A stretch of 34,580 nucleotides of DNA from Afipia sp. (GTDB lineage Bacteria > Pseudomonadota > Alphaproteobacteria > Rhizobiales > Xanthobacteraceae). The stretch covers positions 1 through 34,580 of the forward strand of contig JAFKES010000086.1 of NCBI GenBank assembly GCA_017308495.1. Direction: 5' to 3'. This document shows, one piece after another, positions 23,206 through 31,134 of this stretch; within the stretch, counting starts at the first letter, position 1; every line of letters starts with the position of its first letter. The notes beneath the pieces were generated by a model that saw only the letters and a list, made by a program, of their open reading frames with translations, had not been told where the DNA came from and searched no databases. A program made the translations under genes and the position numbers.

Positions 23206-24044
23206 ACTACCGTCCCCTCATTCTGATTCTGACCTTCGATCTGCTTCGCTTCGAAGTAACTGCGCAATTTATCTGCCAGTTGAATGAAGACCGGATCCGT
23301 ACGCGTCGCCGCAGACCGTGGCCGAGAAATCGGCACGTCGATGATCTCGCGAATATGACCTGGTCGCGGTGAGAAAACCGCAACCCTGTCGGCCAGCAGC
23401 AATGCCTCCTCGATCGAGTGAGTAACAAGGATCACTGTCTTTCGGCTGGCCTGCCAAATGCGAAGCAATTCAAGATTCATTGCCTCGCGAGTCAGCGCAT
23501 CGAGTGCTCCGAAGGGCTCGTCCATGAGCAGAATATTGGGATCGTGCATGAGCGCTCTTGCGATAGCGGCACGCTGCCGCATGCCGCCCGAGAGTTCGTC
23601 CGGATATCGATCGCCGAAGCCGTCCAGACCGACGAGCTTAAGCAGTTCGTGCGCCCGCTGCCGAGAAGCAGCCGAGTTCATTTTGAGCACCTCGGCAGGC
23701 ACCAGGACGTTTTTCAGGATCGTCCGCCACGGCAGCATGACCGGACTCTGGAACACCAGCCCAATATCGCGCCGCGCTCCGGAAATCGGCACCCCGTCGA
23801 TGGCGATCGTTCCCGAGCTGATCGTCTCAAGGCCGGCGAGCATCCTGAGCAGCGTACTCTTGCCGCAGCCCGAGGGCCCCACAATGCAGATGAACTCATT
23901 GGGGGCAACCTCGAGCGAGGTCTCCGCAAGCGCATCGATGACGGTGCCCGAACGCGACCTGAACTGCTTTCGGACACCATTGATCGCAATCAACGGCCGG
24001 CTGGCGGAAGTCTGCGAGCGCGGCGCCTCTGCTACGGCGATCAT
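23202..24044 (-). CDS. ABC transporter ATPase, NitT/TauT/SsuB type
   Basis: The 280-residue ATPase has Walker A GPSGCGKST, the Q-loop VFQSPVMLPW, signature LSGGMRQR, Walker B ILLMDEPFGALD and switch histidine VTHSIEEA. The match is to the SsuB/TauB/NrtD group that energises uptake of sulfonates, nitrate, and various aromatic or heterocyclic compounds. Stop and start overlaps by ATGA on both sides place it in the middle of the transporter operon. Intact and ordinary for the family. Confidence 0.95.
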   Translation of the reverse strand: MIAVAEAPRSQTSASRPLIAINGVRKQFRSRSGTVIDALAETSLEVAPNEFICIVGPSGCGKSTLLRMLAGLETISSGTIAIDGVPISGARRDIGLVFQSPVMLPWRTILKNVLVPAEVLKMNSAASRQRAHELLKLVGLDGFGDRYPDELSGGMRQRAAIARALMHDPNILLMDEPFGALDALTREAMNLELLRIWQASRKTVILVTHSIEEALLLADRVAVFSPRPGHIREIIDVPISRPRSAATRTDPVFIQLADKLRSYFEAKQIEGQNQNEGTVV

Positions 24045-25132
24045 TTATACGACTCGGCCTGCTTGATGACCGCAGCCTTGTCGAACTTGTTGATGTCGTC
24101 GATAAGATCGTTGGTGAAGTAAACGCTGACGTCGGGCTTCGACTTGATCATGCCGACGTCAAAGAAGAATCCCTGAGTCGCCTTCCATTCTTCCGGCAAA
24201 AAGGCACCGAAACGAGGATCCTTGCGGTGCTCGACCCGATACTTTGCAAGGCGCGCCTGAAGGACGTGGACGGCTTCCCGAAGAGCCTGGTCTTCCGGAA
24301 TGTTCGTCGGCTTTGACGACGGATATTGAGCCCAGTGAATGCGGACTGCAGCCTCCGGATTGGTCAGCGCGAACAAGGCGCCCTTCGCAATTCCCTGAGC
24401 GAATGCCACGGTCGCCTTGCGGTTTGCGGAAAGGAACGCATCGTGGGTGATCAACATCAAGCTGAGAAGCCTCGAGGTCTGGGGCGTCTCGAAATGCCGG
24501 AACTGGAAGCCCAGGTTCTCGAGGGACGCATACGCCCAATCCCACATGGCGATGGCATCGACCTGATTGGATTTGAGCGCGTTAGCCGCTTGAGGCCCAA
24601 GACCGACAGGAAGCCAGCGAACATCCTTCTCCGGATCGAGCCCGATGGCTTTCAACATGGCCTTGGCGACCGCGGTGGCGCCACTGGCCAGCGTGGTGAC
24701 GCCGATCGTCTTCCCCTTGAGGTCCGCGAGCTGTTTGATCGCGCTGTCTTTGACCACGGCGATTGTATAAATTGGCTCTCGCACATGGTTATAGACCGCC
24801 CTGATCTTGGCTCCCTCCTGAACGGCAACCAGAAGTCCCTCAGGGGAACCCATCGTGAATTCGGCGCTGCCGGCGACAACGACCTGTGTCGCTCCGGTCG
24901 AGCCGTTGAACGGCTTCACGTCGACGTCGAGCCCGCCACTTTTCCAATAGCCGAGCGCCGCGGGCACCGAGGAATGCGCAGCTTCGGCGACGTTTGGCGA
25001 AGGCGATGTCAGCAAGTAGCGAATTTTGGTTTGAGCCTGCGCGGATGCGGAGCCGACGACTGCTAGCAGCAGAGCAAGGCCGGCGCCTTGCAGAGCCCGT
25101 CCAGACAAGAGCTTTCTTGCGCGATGAAACAT
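24041..25132 (-). CDS. Periplasmic substrate-binding protein, NMT1/THI5-SsuA type
   Basis: The 363-residue product begins with a signal peptide (RARKLLSGRALQ, a hydrophobic LALLLAVVGSASA stretch, and AQA cleavage site near residue 30). The mature part starts TKIRYLLTSPSPNVAEAAHSSVPAALGYWKSGGLDVDV, typical of NMT1/SsuA receptors, with GSAEFTMGSPEGLLVAVQEG and LKGKTIGVTTLASGAT. It would bind the imported compound in the periplasm. ATG 25132 is preferred over GTG 25144 because GGAGAG precedes it by 5 bp. First gene of the transporter/acyl-CoA operon. The ligand is unknown; sulfonates, pyrimidines and aromatic acids are all known for relatives. Confidence 0.93.
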   Translation of the reverse strand: MFHRARKLLSGRALQGAGLALLLAVVGSASAQAQTKIRYLLTSPSPNVAEAAHSSVPAALGYWKSGGLDVDVKPFNGSTGATQVVVAGSAEFTMGSPEGLLVAVQEGAKIRAVYNHVREPIYTIAVVKDSAIKQLADLKGKTIGVTTLASGATAVAKAMLKAIGLDPEKDVRWLPVGLGPQAANALKSNQVDAIAMWDWAYASLENLGFQFRHFETPQTSRLLSLMLITHDAFLSANRKATVAFAQGIAKGALFALTNPEAAVRIHWAQYPSSKPTNIPEDQALREAVHVLQARLAKYRVEHRKDPRFGAFLPEEWKATQGFFFDVGMIKSKPDVSVYFTNDLIDDINKFDKAAVIKQAESYK

Positions 25133-26105
25133 TGGTCTCTCCACTCAATCTAGTTGGTTGCTGGCTGATAATCGGGCTCCCGGCGCGGTTCCCGCAACAC
25201 CTCGCCATTGATCGACAAGTGCGATCGCGAAGCGGGTGATGACGTGTGAGCCGTTGAGAGCGTCTCCCTGCGCATTGTGCGCCGGGTTGCAGAGTTTCGT
25301 GGACGGGTCACCACCGTCAAAAGCACCGTCGCGCCTGCGCATTGCGCGGCCCTGCCAATCCCGTAGGGCCAGAGACCGAAGCCCGGCTGCGGTCTCGCTC
25401 AGACGATCATGACGATGCGTGGCATTCATCACAGCGCGGTCCCGTACAGCTAACTAGTTGTCTAGCTCGTTGGCCCATCATCGTGAACGGTTCTTTGGCT
25501 GTCAACCGGTCGTCATGAGAACGGATAGAATTTTTCGTGCGTCAGTTTCGCGGTGGCGACACGGCCTGTGCGAACGCACAGTCGTTCGTCAACAATGCTC
25601 TTGCTGAATGCTCTTGCTGCGGTGCAAGCGCTCAATCCGTCATGCACAAGTATTGCGCTTGCAGCCTAGCCATCAGACACACCGAATATTTTCGCTGCGT
25701 CCGCATCAAATGCCTTTGCAAGAGTTCCACGGAGCTTGCTCCGCGATTGCGCTTCTGCCTCGGCATTGTGCACCGAGGCATCGCTTGAATGCCCGGATAT
25801 TGTTCAGACATGGCCGCGCTTGAGCACGTCGCTGTCTCGTCGCAGCAGATATCGAAGATGGACGGTTCGAAACAATTGAAAGTTCTCGTAGCTGCTGCTC
25901 GCGCGTCAATGGCGCGAACGAAAACCAGCCTGGCACACCCCACAGGCTCTGGAACTCGACGCTTTCGAAATCGACGCTGGGCACGCCGGGCCGCTGCCCG
26001 TGGCCGAAAGCCTGCTGACGGAGGACCACGCGATTCCGGCGCGAGTGACAACTCGCGCAACAATCCGGCAAATGTCGCGTGACGATGGAGCGGGCGCGCC
26101 GACGA
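25133..26105. other. Long gene-poor interval at the accessory/core junction
   Basis: No gene is supported. Open frames occur on both strands (for example minus 25145-25432), but they lack convincing ribosome sites and family resemblance, and overlap the leader of the transporter operon. The segment 25900-26060 translates in one plus frame to LELDAFEIDAGHAGPLP, which looks protein-like and could be a fragment of a lost gene. No tRNA, integrase or clear direct repeat was found. Base composition appears more mixed here than on the GC-rich right side. Confidence 0.5.
25448..25467 (-). promoter_or_regulatory. Palindromic element upstream of the transporter operon
   Basis: AGCTA (25448-25452) and TAGCT (25463-25467) flank an inner palindrome AACTAGTT (25452-25459). 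The first eight bases, AGCTAACT, equal half of the palindrome before the FadR-type regulator at 16705. It lies about 315 bp before the binding-protein start, so it would act on a long leader or a distant promoter. Confidence 0.4.
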
Positions 26106-27305
26106 TCAGGCCGTCATGCGCAGGGCCGCCCCCGTTTCGAGCGGGGTGACGTCAAACACGGCATAGCCGTTCTTGCCGTCCTTCTTCGCGGTGTAGAGCG
26201 CGCGGTCGGCCGCCGCCACCAGCCGCTCGGGATGATAGCCGATCTCAGGCCGCCATTGCGCCACACCGATCGACGCCGACAGGGCGATCGGCGAGCTGTG
26301 CCACACCGTCAGATCGCTCTTGCAGGCATCCAGAATGTGACGGGCCACCACGGCGCCTTCGCGCAGCGTCGTCGCCGGCAGCACCACGCAGAACTCGTCG
26401 CCGCCCATCCGGGCCAGCAGATCGCCCGTCCGCAGCCGACCCTGGGCCGCCCGCGTGAACCGTCGCAGGCATTCGTCGCCCGCGGCATGGCCGCAGCTGT
26501 CGTTGATCTCCTTGAAGCCGTCGAGGTCGATCATCAGCAGCGCGAACGGCTCGAACGAGCGGTTGGAGCGCGCGCATTCCTCGTCCAGTCGCGCCAGCAA
26601 CTGGCGGCGGTTGGCCGCGCCGGTCAGATCGTCGAACATGGCGAGATCAGCGACCTCGGCGCGCAGCCGGTCGATGGCCATCAGCAGGAATCCGAAATTC
26701 CACATCATCGACAGGAACACCAACATCAGCACCATGACGGCGTGAGGCTGGTTGAACTCGATCATCGACACCGGACCGCCGACCCTCAACACGACCATGG
26801 TCGCGCGCATCACGTTCACCGCGATGATCAGGAGGGCGACGCCGCCAGCGAGCCGCGCGCCAGGCTGCAGACGGCCATTGTCGCGCGAAAACGACAGCTT
26901 CAGCGTCGTGGCCAGCACGATCGACTGGCAGATCGAATAGATGAGAATGCGTATTCCGGTATCCGGCCACACGCTGGAAAACACCACGAGGCCAACGGCG
27001 GTGATGGCCACGACGATCGCATGAAAACGCCAGGAGACGGGCTGCCGGTAAAACCGCTCGAAGCCCATCGCCGCGACGCTGCAGGCGCCGGTCATCAGCA
27101 CGCCGGCAACCACCAGCGGCAGCAGCGGGTGCATCACCCCGCGCAGCATCGAGATCATCGCCCCGACGGCAGCAAGGTAGACTGCGGCCGCCCAGTAGCG
27201 CGCGGCATCGAAATTCGGATAGCTTCGGCTGACATAGGTCCATACGAGGCCGATGGCTACGAAGTTGACCACGAACACCAGCCAGAGGGTCGGGACGCTC
27301 AGCAT
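26106..27305 (-). CDS. Membrane diguanylate cyclase (GGDEF)
   Basis: The 399-residue protein has six or seven hydrophobic segments over residues 1-215, then a GGDEF domain starting FDDLTGAANRR. The active site GGDEF is at 301-305. RTGD at 292-295 is a complete I-site, spaced five residues before the active site, so product inhibition by cyclic di-GMP is expected. LMIDLDGFKEIND and YTAKKDGKNGY complete the fold. It would make cyclic di-GMP in response to a membrane-sensed signal; the ligand is unknown. Single gene on the minus strand, with no link seen to the catabolic cluster. Confidence 0.95.
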   Translation of the reverse strand: MLSVPTLWLVFVVNFVAIGLVWTYVSRSYPNFDAARYWAAAVYLAAVGAMISMLRGVMHPLLPLVVAGVLMTGACSVAAMGFERFYRQPVSWRFHAIVVAITAVGLVVFSSVWPDTGIRILIYSICQSIVLATTLKLSFSRDNGRLQPGARLAGGVALLIIAVNVMRATMVVLRVGGPVSMIEFNQPHAVMVLMLVFLSMMWNFGFLLMAIDRLRAEVADLAMFDDLTGAANRRQLLARLDEECARSNRSFEPFALLMIDLDGFKEINDSCGHAAGDECLRRFTRAAQGRLRTGDLLARMGGDEFCVVLPATTLREGAVVARHILDACKSDLTVWHSSPIALSASIGVAQWRPEIGYHPERLVAAADRALYTAKKDGKNGYAVFDVTPLETGAALRMTA

Positions 27306-27721
27306 GGCAGGCCACAGGGTGCGCGGTGGTCCGCGTCTTGTGCCCTGTCCCCATGATCAGACGATGTGCGATCCATAGTCCACTCCCGGTCCCGGCTGTC
27401 CGGAATCCGCCTCCCCAAGCGAGAGCCATCCTGCCGGCCGCGCGCTTAACGGAGTCTCACCGCGATCGGTTAATCCACGCTGTGGTTTTGAATTGATGAA
27501 TCGCGGGGCGATTTAGCCGGATGTTAACCGTATCCATGCCCGCACCCCCCGCCCGATATGGCGATAACGGCGACCGTTCGCGCGCAAACTCTGCACAACT
27601 TTGAAAATCACAAGACAAATTTTAGCGAATCGGCTCGAATCATAATTGAGGCTGCGAGACAGGCCCTCCGCCGAGCAAGCCTCAAATGGTGTTGACTTCA
27701 ACCCGAACCCATGAGGATGCC
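27306..27721. other. Intergenic region between divergent genes
   Basis: It holds the promoter regions of the diguanylate cyclase (minus) and the Lys-rich protein (plus). The right half is AT-richer (27585-27650), as expected for promoters, but I assign no -35/-10 pair. No gene or repeat was recognised; the short frames here lack support. Confidence 0.5.
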
Positions 27722-27832
27722 ATGGCGAAGAAAGCCAAGAAGGCGAAGAAGGCAAAGACCGTCAAGAAGGCGAAGACGGTGAAGAAGGCCAAGACCGTCA
27801 AGAAAGCGAAGAAGGCCGCCAAGAAGAAGTAG
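27722..27832 (+). CDS. Small Lys/Ala-rich repeat protein (histone H1-like)
   Basis: The 36-residue product is almost only Lys and Ala with three repeats of KAKTVK: it starts MAKKAKKAKKAKTVKKAK and ends KKAAKKK. Such tiny basic proteins, similar to the C-terminal tail of histone H1 or AlgP-type repeats, occur in Bradyrhizobium and Rhodopseudomonas and are thought to bind DNA or RNA. GAGG lies 10 bp upstream of the ATG, and a strong hairpin follows the stop. The antisense frames that look hydrophobic are shadows of the lysine codons. The function is not established. Confidence 0.75.
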   Translation: MAKKAKKAKKAKTVKKAKTVKKAKTVKKAKKAAKKK

Positions 27833-27847
27833 TCCGATTTGACGGAG

Positions 27848-27872
27848 CCCGGGCGGAGCGGCTCCGCCCGGG
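27848..27872 (+). terminator. Terminator after the Lys-rich gene
   Basis: CCCGGGCGGAG (27848-27858) pairs perfectly with CTCCGCCCGGG (27862-27872) around CGG, followed by TTT. It lies 15 bp after the stop codon. The stem is very strong although the T run is short. Confidence 0.75.
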
Positions 27873-28088
27873 TTTCCGGCGATTGTTCTGAACTCGCGGC
27901 GAAGGACTTCAAAGCTTTTTGAAATAACGACGTTCTTCCACGACGCCGGTTTGCCGCCAATGCGTCCCAGCTTGCATTTCACTTTCCGTACAGTTAAGAG
28001 CTCTGCGCGCCTCGCGCCGTAAGCGTCTCACGTCAAACAACGCATTCACCGGAGGTCTACGGATCATCGATCCTTCGACCGGAGGAGA

Positions 28089-28172
28089 ATGCCAATGACG
28101 TCGAACAGATCGCCATTCATCCACCTCTCGGATATTCGCAGGCCTCTTTCAACAAAGAGAGTCCTTCAATGA
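28089..28172 (+). CDS. Short leader ORF coupled to the DUF2798 gene
   Basis: A 27-codon frame (MPMTSNRSPFIHLSD and on to RVLQ) is preceded by a consensus ribosome site, GGAGGAG at 28081-28087. Its TGA overlaps the ATG of the next gene (ATGA). The second ATG at 28095 has the better spacing and would give 25 residues. The arrangement suggests translational coupling: ribosomes ending here would restart on the DUF2798 gene, whose own ribosome site is weak. No similarity is known to me. It could be a regulatory leader or merely a coupling device. Confidence 0.45.
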   Translation: MPMTSNRSPFIHLSDIRRPLSTKRVLQ

Positions 28173-28441
28173 AGACGCTTTCTCATAAGGGCGCGCGCGC
28201 GAAGCTGCCCGCCCGCTACGCCGCTATCATCATGCCGCTGGTCCTGTCGGTGCTGATGACCTTCGTGGTATCGGCGATTTCCACGCTGAAAAGCCTCGGG
28301 CCCACGCCGCTATTCCTGTCCACCTGGCCCGTTGCCTGGGCGCTGTCGTGGCTCGTGGCCTTTCCGACCCTGCTGGCGGTGTTGCCGCTGGTCCGCCGGA
28401 TCGTGACGTGGATCGTGCATCCACCCTCCCCGACCGGCTGA
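28169..28441 (+). CDS. DUF2798 small membrane protein
   Basis: The 90-residue protein has two hydrophobic helices: about 18-41 (YAAIIMPLVLSVLMTFVVSA) and about 53-75 (WPVAWALSWLVAFPTLLAVL). LSTWPVAWALSWLVAFPTLL and VLPLVRRIV are typical of the DUF2798 family. The basic N-terminus is likely cytoplasmic. The function of the family is unknown. It starts within the stop codon of a short leader ORF and is convergent with the lytic transglycosylase gene, with a strong hairpin between them. Confidence 0.87.
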   Translation: MKTLSHKGARAKLPARYAAIIMPLVLSVLMTFVVSAISTLKSLGPTPLFLSTWPVAWALSWLVAFPTLLAVLPLVRRIVTWIVHPPSPTG

Positions 28442-28450
28442 TGGAGCAGT

Positions 28451-28474
28451 CCCTCTCGCCATGCGGCGAGAGGG
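28451..28474. terminator. Hairpin between convergent genes
   Basis: CCCTCTCGCC (28451-28460) pairs perfectly with GGCGAGAGGG (28465-28474) around ATGC. It lies 10 bp after the DUF2798 stop and 12 bp before the end of the transglycosylase gene, so it can serve both. There is no T run. Confidence 0.6.
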
Positions 28475-28485
28475 CTGTCCGTGTC

Positions 28486-29292
28486 CTACTGCCCCACCAG
28501 ACGGTCAGCGAAATAGGCGATGGTCTTGCGATAGATCACCGCGCGATTCCATTCGCGCATCACATCGAAATTCGCCGAGCCTTCGTGATAGTCGCCGCCG
28601 GCGCGCCAGCCGTTGGTCTTGAGCAGGTTCGCTGTGGAAGCCAGCACGTCCGGCACGCTGTGGCGCAGGTCGACATGGCCATTGCCGTCGAAATCGACGC
28701 CATACTTGATGTAGGACGACGGCAGGAACTGGGTCTGGCCGATCTCGCCGGCATAGGCGCCGATCATGTCGCGCAGGCCGAGATCGCCGCGCTGGACGAT
28801 CTTCAGCGCCGCCAGCAGTTCGCCCTGGAACAGCTCGGTGCGGCGGCAGTCATGCGCCATGGTGGCGAGCACCCGGAACACCGGCAGCTTGCCCATGTCG
28901 CCCTTGCCGAAATCGGTCTCCAGCCCCCAGATCGCGACGATGATCTGCGGCGGCACGCCGAACTGCCGCTCGATGCGCGACAGCAGCGAAGCGTGACGCT
29001 GCAGCATCGCCTGCCCGCCCTTGATGCGGCCGGGACCCACGCGGGTGGCGACATATTGCTCGAAGGTCTTGTTGAAGGTGCCGCGCTGGCGCCGGTCGAA
29101 GGCGAGCACGGCGGGGTCCTGGGTCACGCCGCCGAGCGCCTGATCGATCACGCCGCGCGAAATGCCGGCGGCCGCGGCCTCATTCGAGAAGCTCGCCACG
29201 AAGGCGTTGAAGTCACCGCCGCAGCGGGCGGCGAAGGACGGGTTGGAGAACAGCAGCGAGACCACAAGGACCGCGAGCGCGCGCATCGTCAT
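28486..29292 (-). CDS. Lytic murein transglycosylase, MltB family
   Basis: From ATG 29292 the 268-residue protein has a signal peptide (MTMRALAVLVVSLLFSNPSFA) and the MltB/GH103-type domain. VPPQIIVAIWGLETDFGKG contains the catalytic Glu, and AGEIGQTQFLPSSYIKYGVDFDGNGHVDL is the next conserved block. It cleaves the MurNAc-GlcNAc bond of peptidoglycan in the periplasm, forming 1,6-anhydro ends. No lipobox Cys is seen at the signal end, so it is probably soluble rather than a lipoprotein. The long upstream open frame to 29577 is not supported: it lies before the signal peptide and is antisense-like. Confidence 0.93.
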   Translation of the reverse strand: MTMRALAVLVVSLLFSNPSFAARCGGDFNAFVASFSNEAAAAGISRGVIDQALGGVTQDPAVLAFDRRQRGTFNKTFEQYVATRVGPGRIKGGQAMLQRHASLLSRIERQFGVPPQIIVAIWGLETDFGKGDMGKLPVFRVLATMAHDCRRTELFQGELLAALKIVQRGDLGLRDMIGAYAGEIGQTQFLPSSYIKYGVDFDGNGHVDLRHSVPDVLASTANLLKTNGWRAGGDYHEGSANFDVMREWNRAVIYRKTIAYFADRLVGQ

Positions 29293-29389
29293 GCATGAAC
29301 CTTTGTAAGTGCCCCAAAGCCAATGATGGCACGGCCCCGCGCGTTTCACAACGCAGCCGGGCGTGCCCCCCGGCCGATCGGGACACGAC

Positions 29390-30358
29390 CTAATAGCCGC
29401 GATCCGGATCGACGGCATTGCGCAGCGGCCGCCCCGCCTCGAAATCGCGAATCTGCGACGCGACATACGCGGCGATCGCGTCCGGGTCGGTATCGGCGGC
29501 GTTGTGCGGCGAGATTTTGACCGCCGGATGCCGCCACAGCCGGCTGTCCGCATCGAGCGGTTCGCGTTCGAACACATCGAGCGTGACTGCCGTCAGCGTG
29601 CCGTCGTTCAGGCAGGCGAGGATATCAGTCTCGACCTGCAGGCCGCCGCGGCCGGCATTGATGACGACGGGCCCGCCCAGCACGCCATCGCGCGCGAGCT
29701 GCGCGAACAGACCGCGGCTGAGCAGTCCGCGGGTTTGCGGGGTCAGCGGCAGAAGGCAGATCAGAATATCCGTCCGCGCCAGGAAGGCCGGCAGACCATC
29801 TGGCCCGGCATAGCTGTCGATGCCGTCCACCATCTTGGCGGTCCGGCTCCAGCCGGCGACCTGGAAACCGAGAGCGCGCAACGCATGCGCGGCATGCTGG
29901 CCGAGCACGCCCATGCCGAGAATGCCGACCCTGACCGCCTTCGCCGGCCACTGCATGCGCGGCGCCCATTCACGGCGCTGCTGGCACGCATCCAGATACG
30001 ACTGCTGGCGATGGTGCATCAGCGTATGCATGACGACATATTCTGTCATCCGCGAAGTGAGATCCTCGTCGGACACCCGCACCAGCGGCACACGGGGAAG
30101 CTTCGGATCGCTCAGGACGGCATCGACTCCCGCCCCGAGATTGAAGATGACCTTGAGCTCGGGAAACGCGGCGAGTTCTCCGGCACCGGGCTTCCACACC
30201 GCGGCATATTGCACCGTGCGCGGATCGAACCGATCCTCCACGACCGAGACCACCGCGCGGTCACTCAATTCGGATTTGAAACGGGTCTTCCAGCGCTCCG
30301 GCGCCCAATTGTCAGTCCCGCCATGGATCAGCAGAGCGAGCGCACCCTTCGACATCAA
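29390..30358 (-). CDS. ghrA: Glyoxylate/hydroxypyruvate reductase A-type dehydrogenase
   Basis: The 322-residue protein has the GhrA layout: VIFNLGAGVDAVL, the Rossmann motif VGILGMGVLGQHAAHAL, NAGRGGLQVETDIL with the catalytic Arg, LDVFEREPLDADSRLW with the Glu, and ISPHNAADTDPDAIA with the His. GhrA enzymes reduce glyoxylate and hydroxypyruvate with NADPH. Single minus-strand gene between the transglycosylase and cytochrome genes, with no sign of cotranscription. The 2-ketoacid specificity is by family. Confidence 0.88.
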   Translation of the reverse strand: MMSKGALALLIHGGTDNWAPERWKTRFKSELSDRAVVSVVEDRFDPRTVQYAAVWKPGAGELAAFPELKVIFNLGAGVDAVLSDPKLPRVPLVRVSDEDLTSRMTEYVVMHTLMHHRQQSYLDACQQRREWAPRMQWPAKAVRVGILGMGVLGQHAAHALRALGFQVAGWSRTAKMVDGIDSYAGPDGLPAFLARTDILICLLPLTPQTRGLLSRGLFAQLARDGVLGGPVVINAGRGGLQVETDILACLNDGTLTAVTLDVFEREPLDADSRLWRHPAVKISPHNAADTDPDAIAAYVASQIRDFEAGRPLRNAVDPDRGY

Positions 30359-30659
30359 GATCTCCCCTTCCCCCCGCCGCGCTTTGGAGAGGGACTTAGC
30401 CCGCCGGCCGTTGCGGTTGCATCCCGACTACGGCTTTTGCGCGCTATACGCCAGTGCCGTCGCGGCATAGCGCGACGATCCGGTGCGCGGACCGGCTGTC
30501 TCATAGGTTTTTTTGGGGGCGTTTTGGCAGCAGGCAAGGTGCGCAAGAGCCACCGCCCAAGATCGTCAGCGGGGACGGATCACAACAAGGCTGTTCGAAA
30601 TGTTTTCCAGCGGGAGAGCGCAACCGGCAGACCGGCGCTCTCCGCGCTGGAGGCAGGGC
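30359..30659. other. Intergenic region with a cytochrome terminator candidate
   Basis: No gene is seen. It contains the upstream region of ghrA and, at 30613-30643, a hairpin made of GGAGAGCGC and GCGCTCTCC with an inner CCGG/CCGG pair, a likely terminator for the cytochrome gene (17 bp after its stop). A T/G-rich run lies near 30508. Confidence 0.55.
30613..30643 (-). terminator. Hairpin after the cytochrome c gene
   Basis: Arms 30613-30621 and 30635-30643 are perfectly complementary (9 bp), with CCGG-caga-CCGG extending the stem inside. There is no strong T run on the minus strand after it, so the strength is uncertain. Confidence 0.5.
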
Positions 30660-31049
30660 TTACTTCTTCTTGCCGCTGGCGTCGAACTGCTTGAGGAAGG
30701 CGATCAGATCGTCGATCTTCTTGTCGTCCTTCAGGCCGGCGAACACCATCTTGGTGCCGGGAATCTTGGCTTTCGGGTCCTTGATGTATTCGCGGAAGGT
30801 CGCTTCATCCCAGGTCAGGCCGGAATTCTTGTTGGCTGCGGAATAGTTGTAGCCGGCAACCGAACCGGAATGACGGCCGATCAGGCCGTTGAGTTCGGGG
30901 CCGACGCTGTTCTTCGCGGTCTCGCCGATCTGATGGCAGGCCTTGCACACCGCAAACACCTTCTCGCCGGCGGCGGCATCCTGCGCCTGAGCCTGGCTGA
31001 CGCCAGCACCAACCAGGGCCATCAAAGTCACAGCTACTATTCCTCGCAT
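30660..31049 (-). CDS. Class I c-type cytochrome (c2/c-550-like), periplasmic
   Basis: The 129-residue product has a signal peptide (MRGIVAVTLMALVGAGVSQAQA), one heme-binding site CKACH near residue 35, and a distal Met ligand in IPGTKMVFAGL. GPELNGLIGRHSGSVAGYNYS is the class I signature region. It carries single electrons in the periplasm. It lies 86 bp downstream of nosX, on the same strand, so it could donate electrons to nitrous oxide reductase, or just be a neighbour. A terminator-like hairpin follows. Confidence 0.93.
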   Translation of the reverse strand: MRGIVAVTLMALVGAGVSQAQAQDAAAGEKVFAVCKACHQIGETAKNSVGPELNGLIGRHSGSVAGYNYSAANKNSGLTWDEATFREYIKDPKAKIPGTKMVFAGLKDDKKIDDLIAFLKQFDASGKKK

Positions 31050-31134
31050 CTCTCTTCTCCCTTATGCACCGCTCCAGATGAGCAGATTTGGTGGCCGCCT
31101 TCCAGCACGCCGGACGCGCGCCACCAACGAACCG

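Noticed and set aside
25145-25432. 95-residue minus-strand frame just upstream of the binding-protein gene
   Set aside because: No clear ribosome site or homology; it overlaps the leader and would end at the binding-protein start by chance. Kept as part of the gene-poor interval.
26079-27356. 425-residue plus-strand frame opposite the diguanylate cyclase
   Set aside because: His/Arg/Gln-rich antisense shadow of a GGDEF protein with intact motifs.
27905-27925. TTCAAA-GCTT-TTTGAA inverted repeat, possible operator or terminator
   Set aside because: Short, AT-rich and away from any gene start; not enough to support a feature.
27682-27982. Minus-strand frames with Phe/Leu-rich segments that look like membrane proteins
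   Set aside because: Lys codons AAG read in reverse give Leu and Phe; they mirror the Lys-rich gene on the plus strand.
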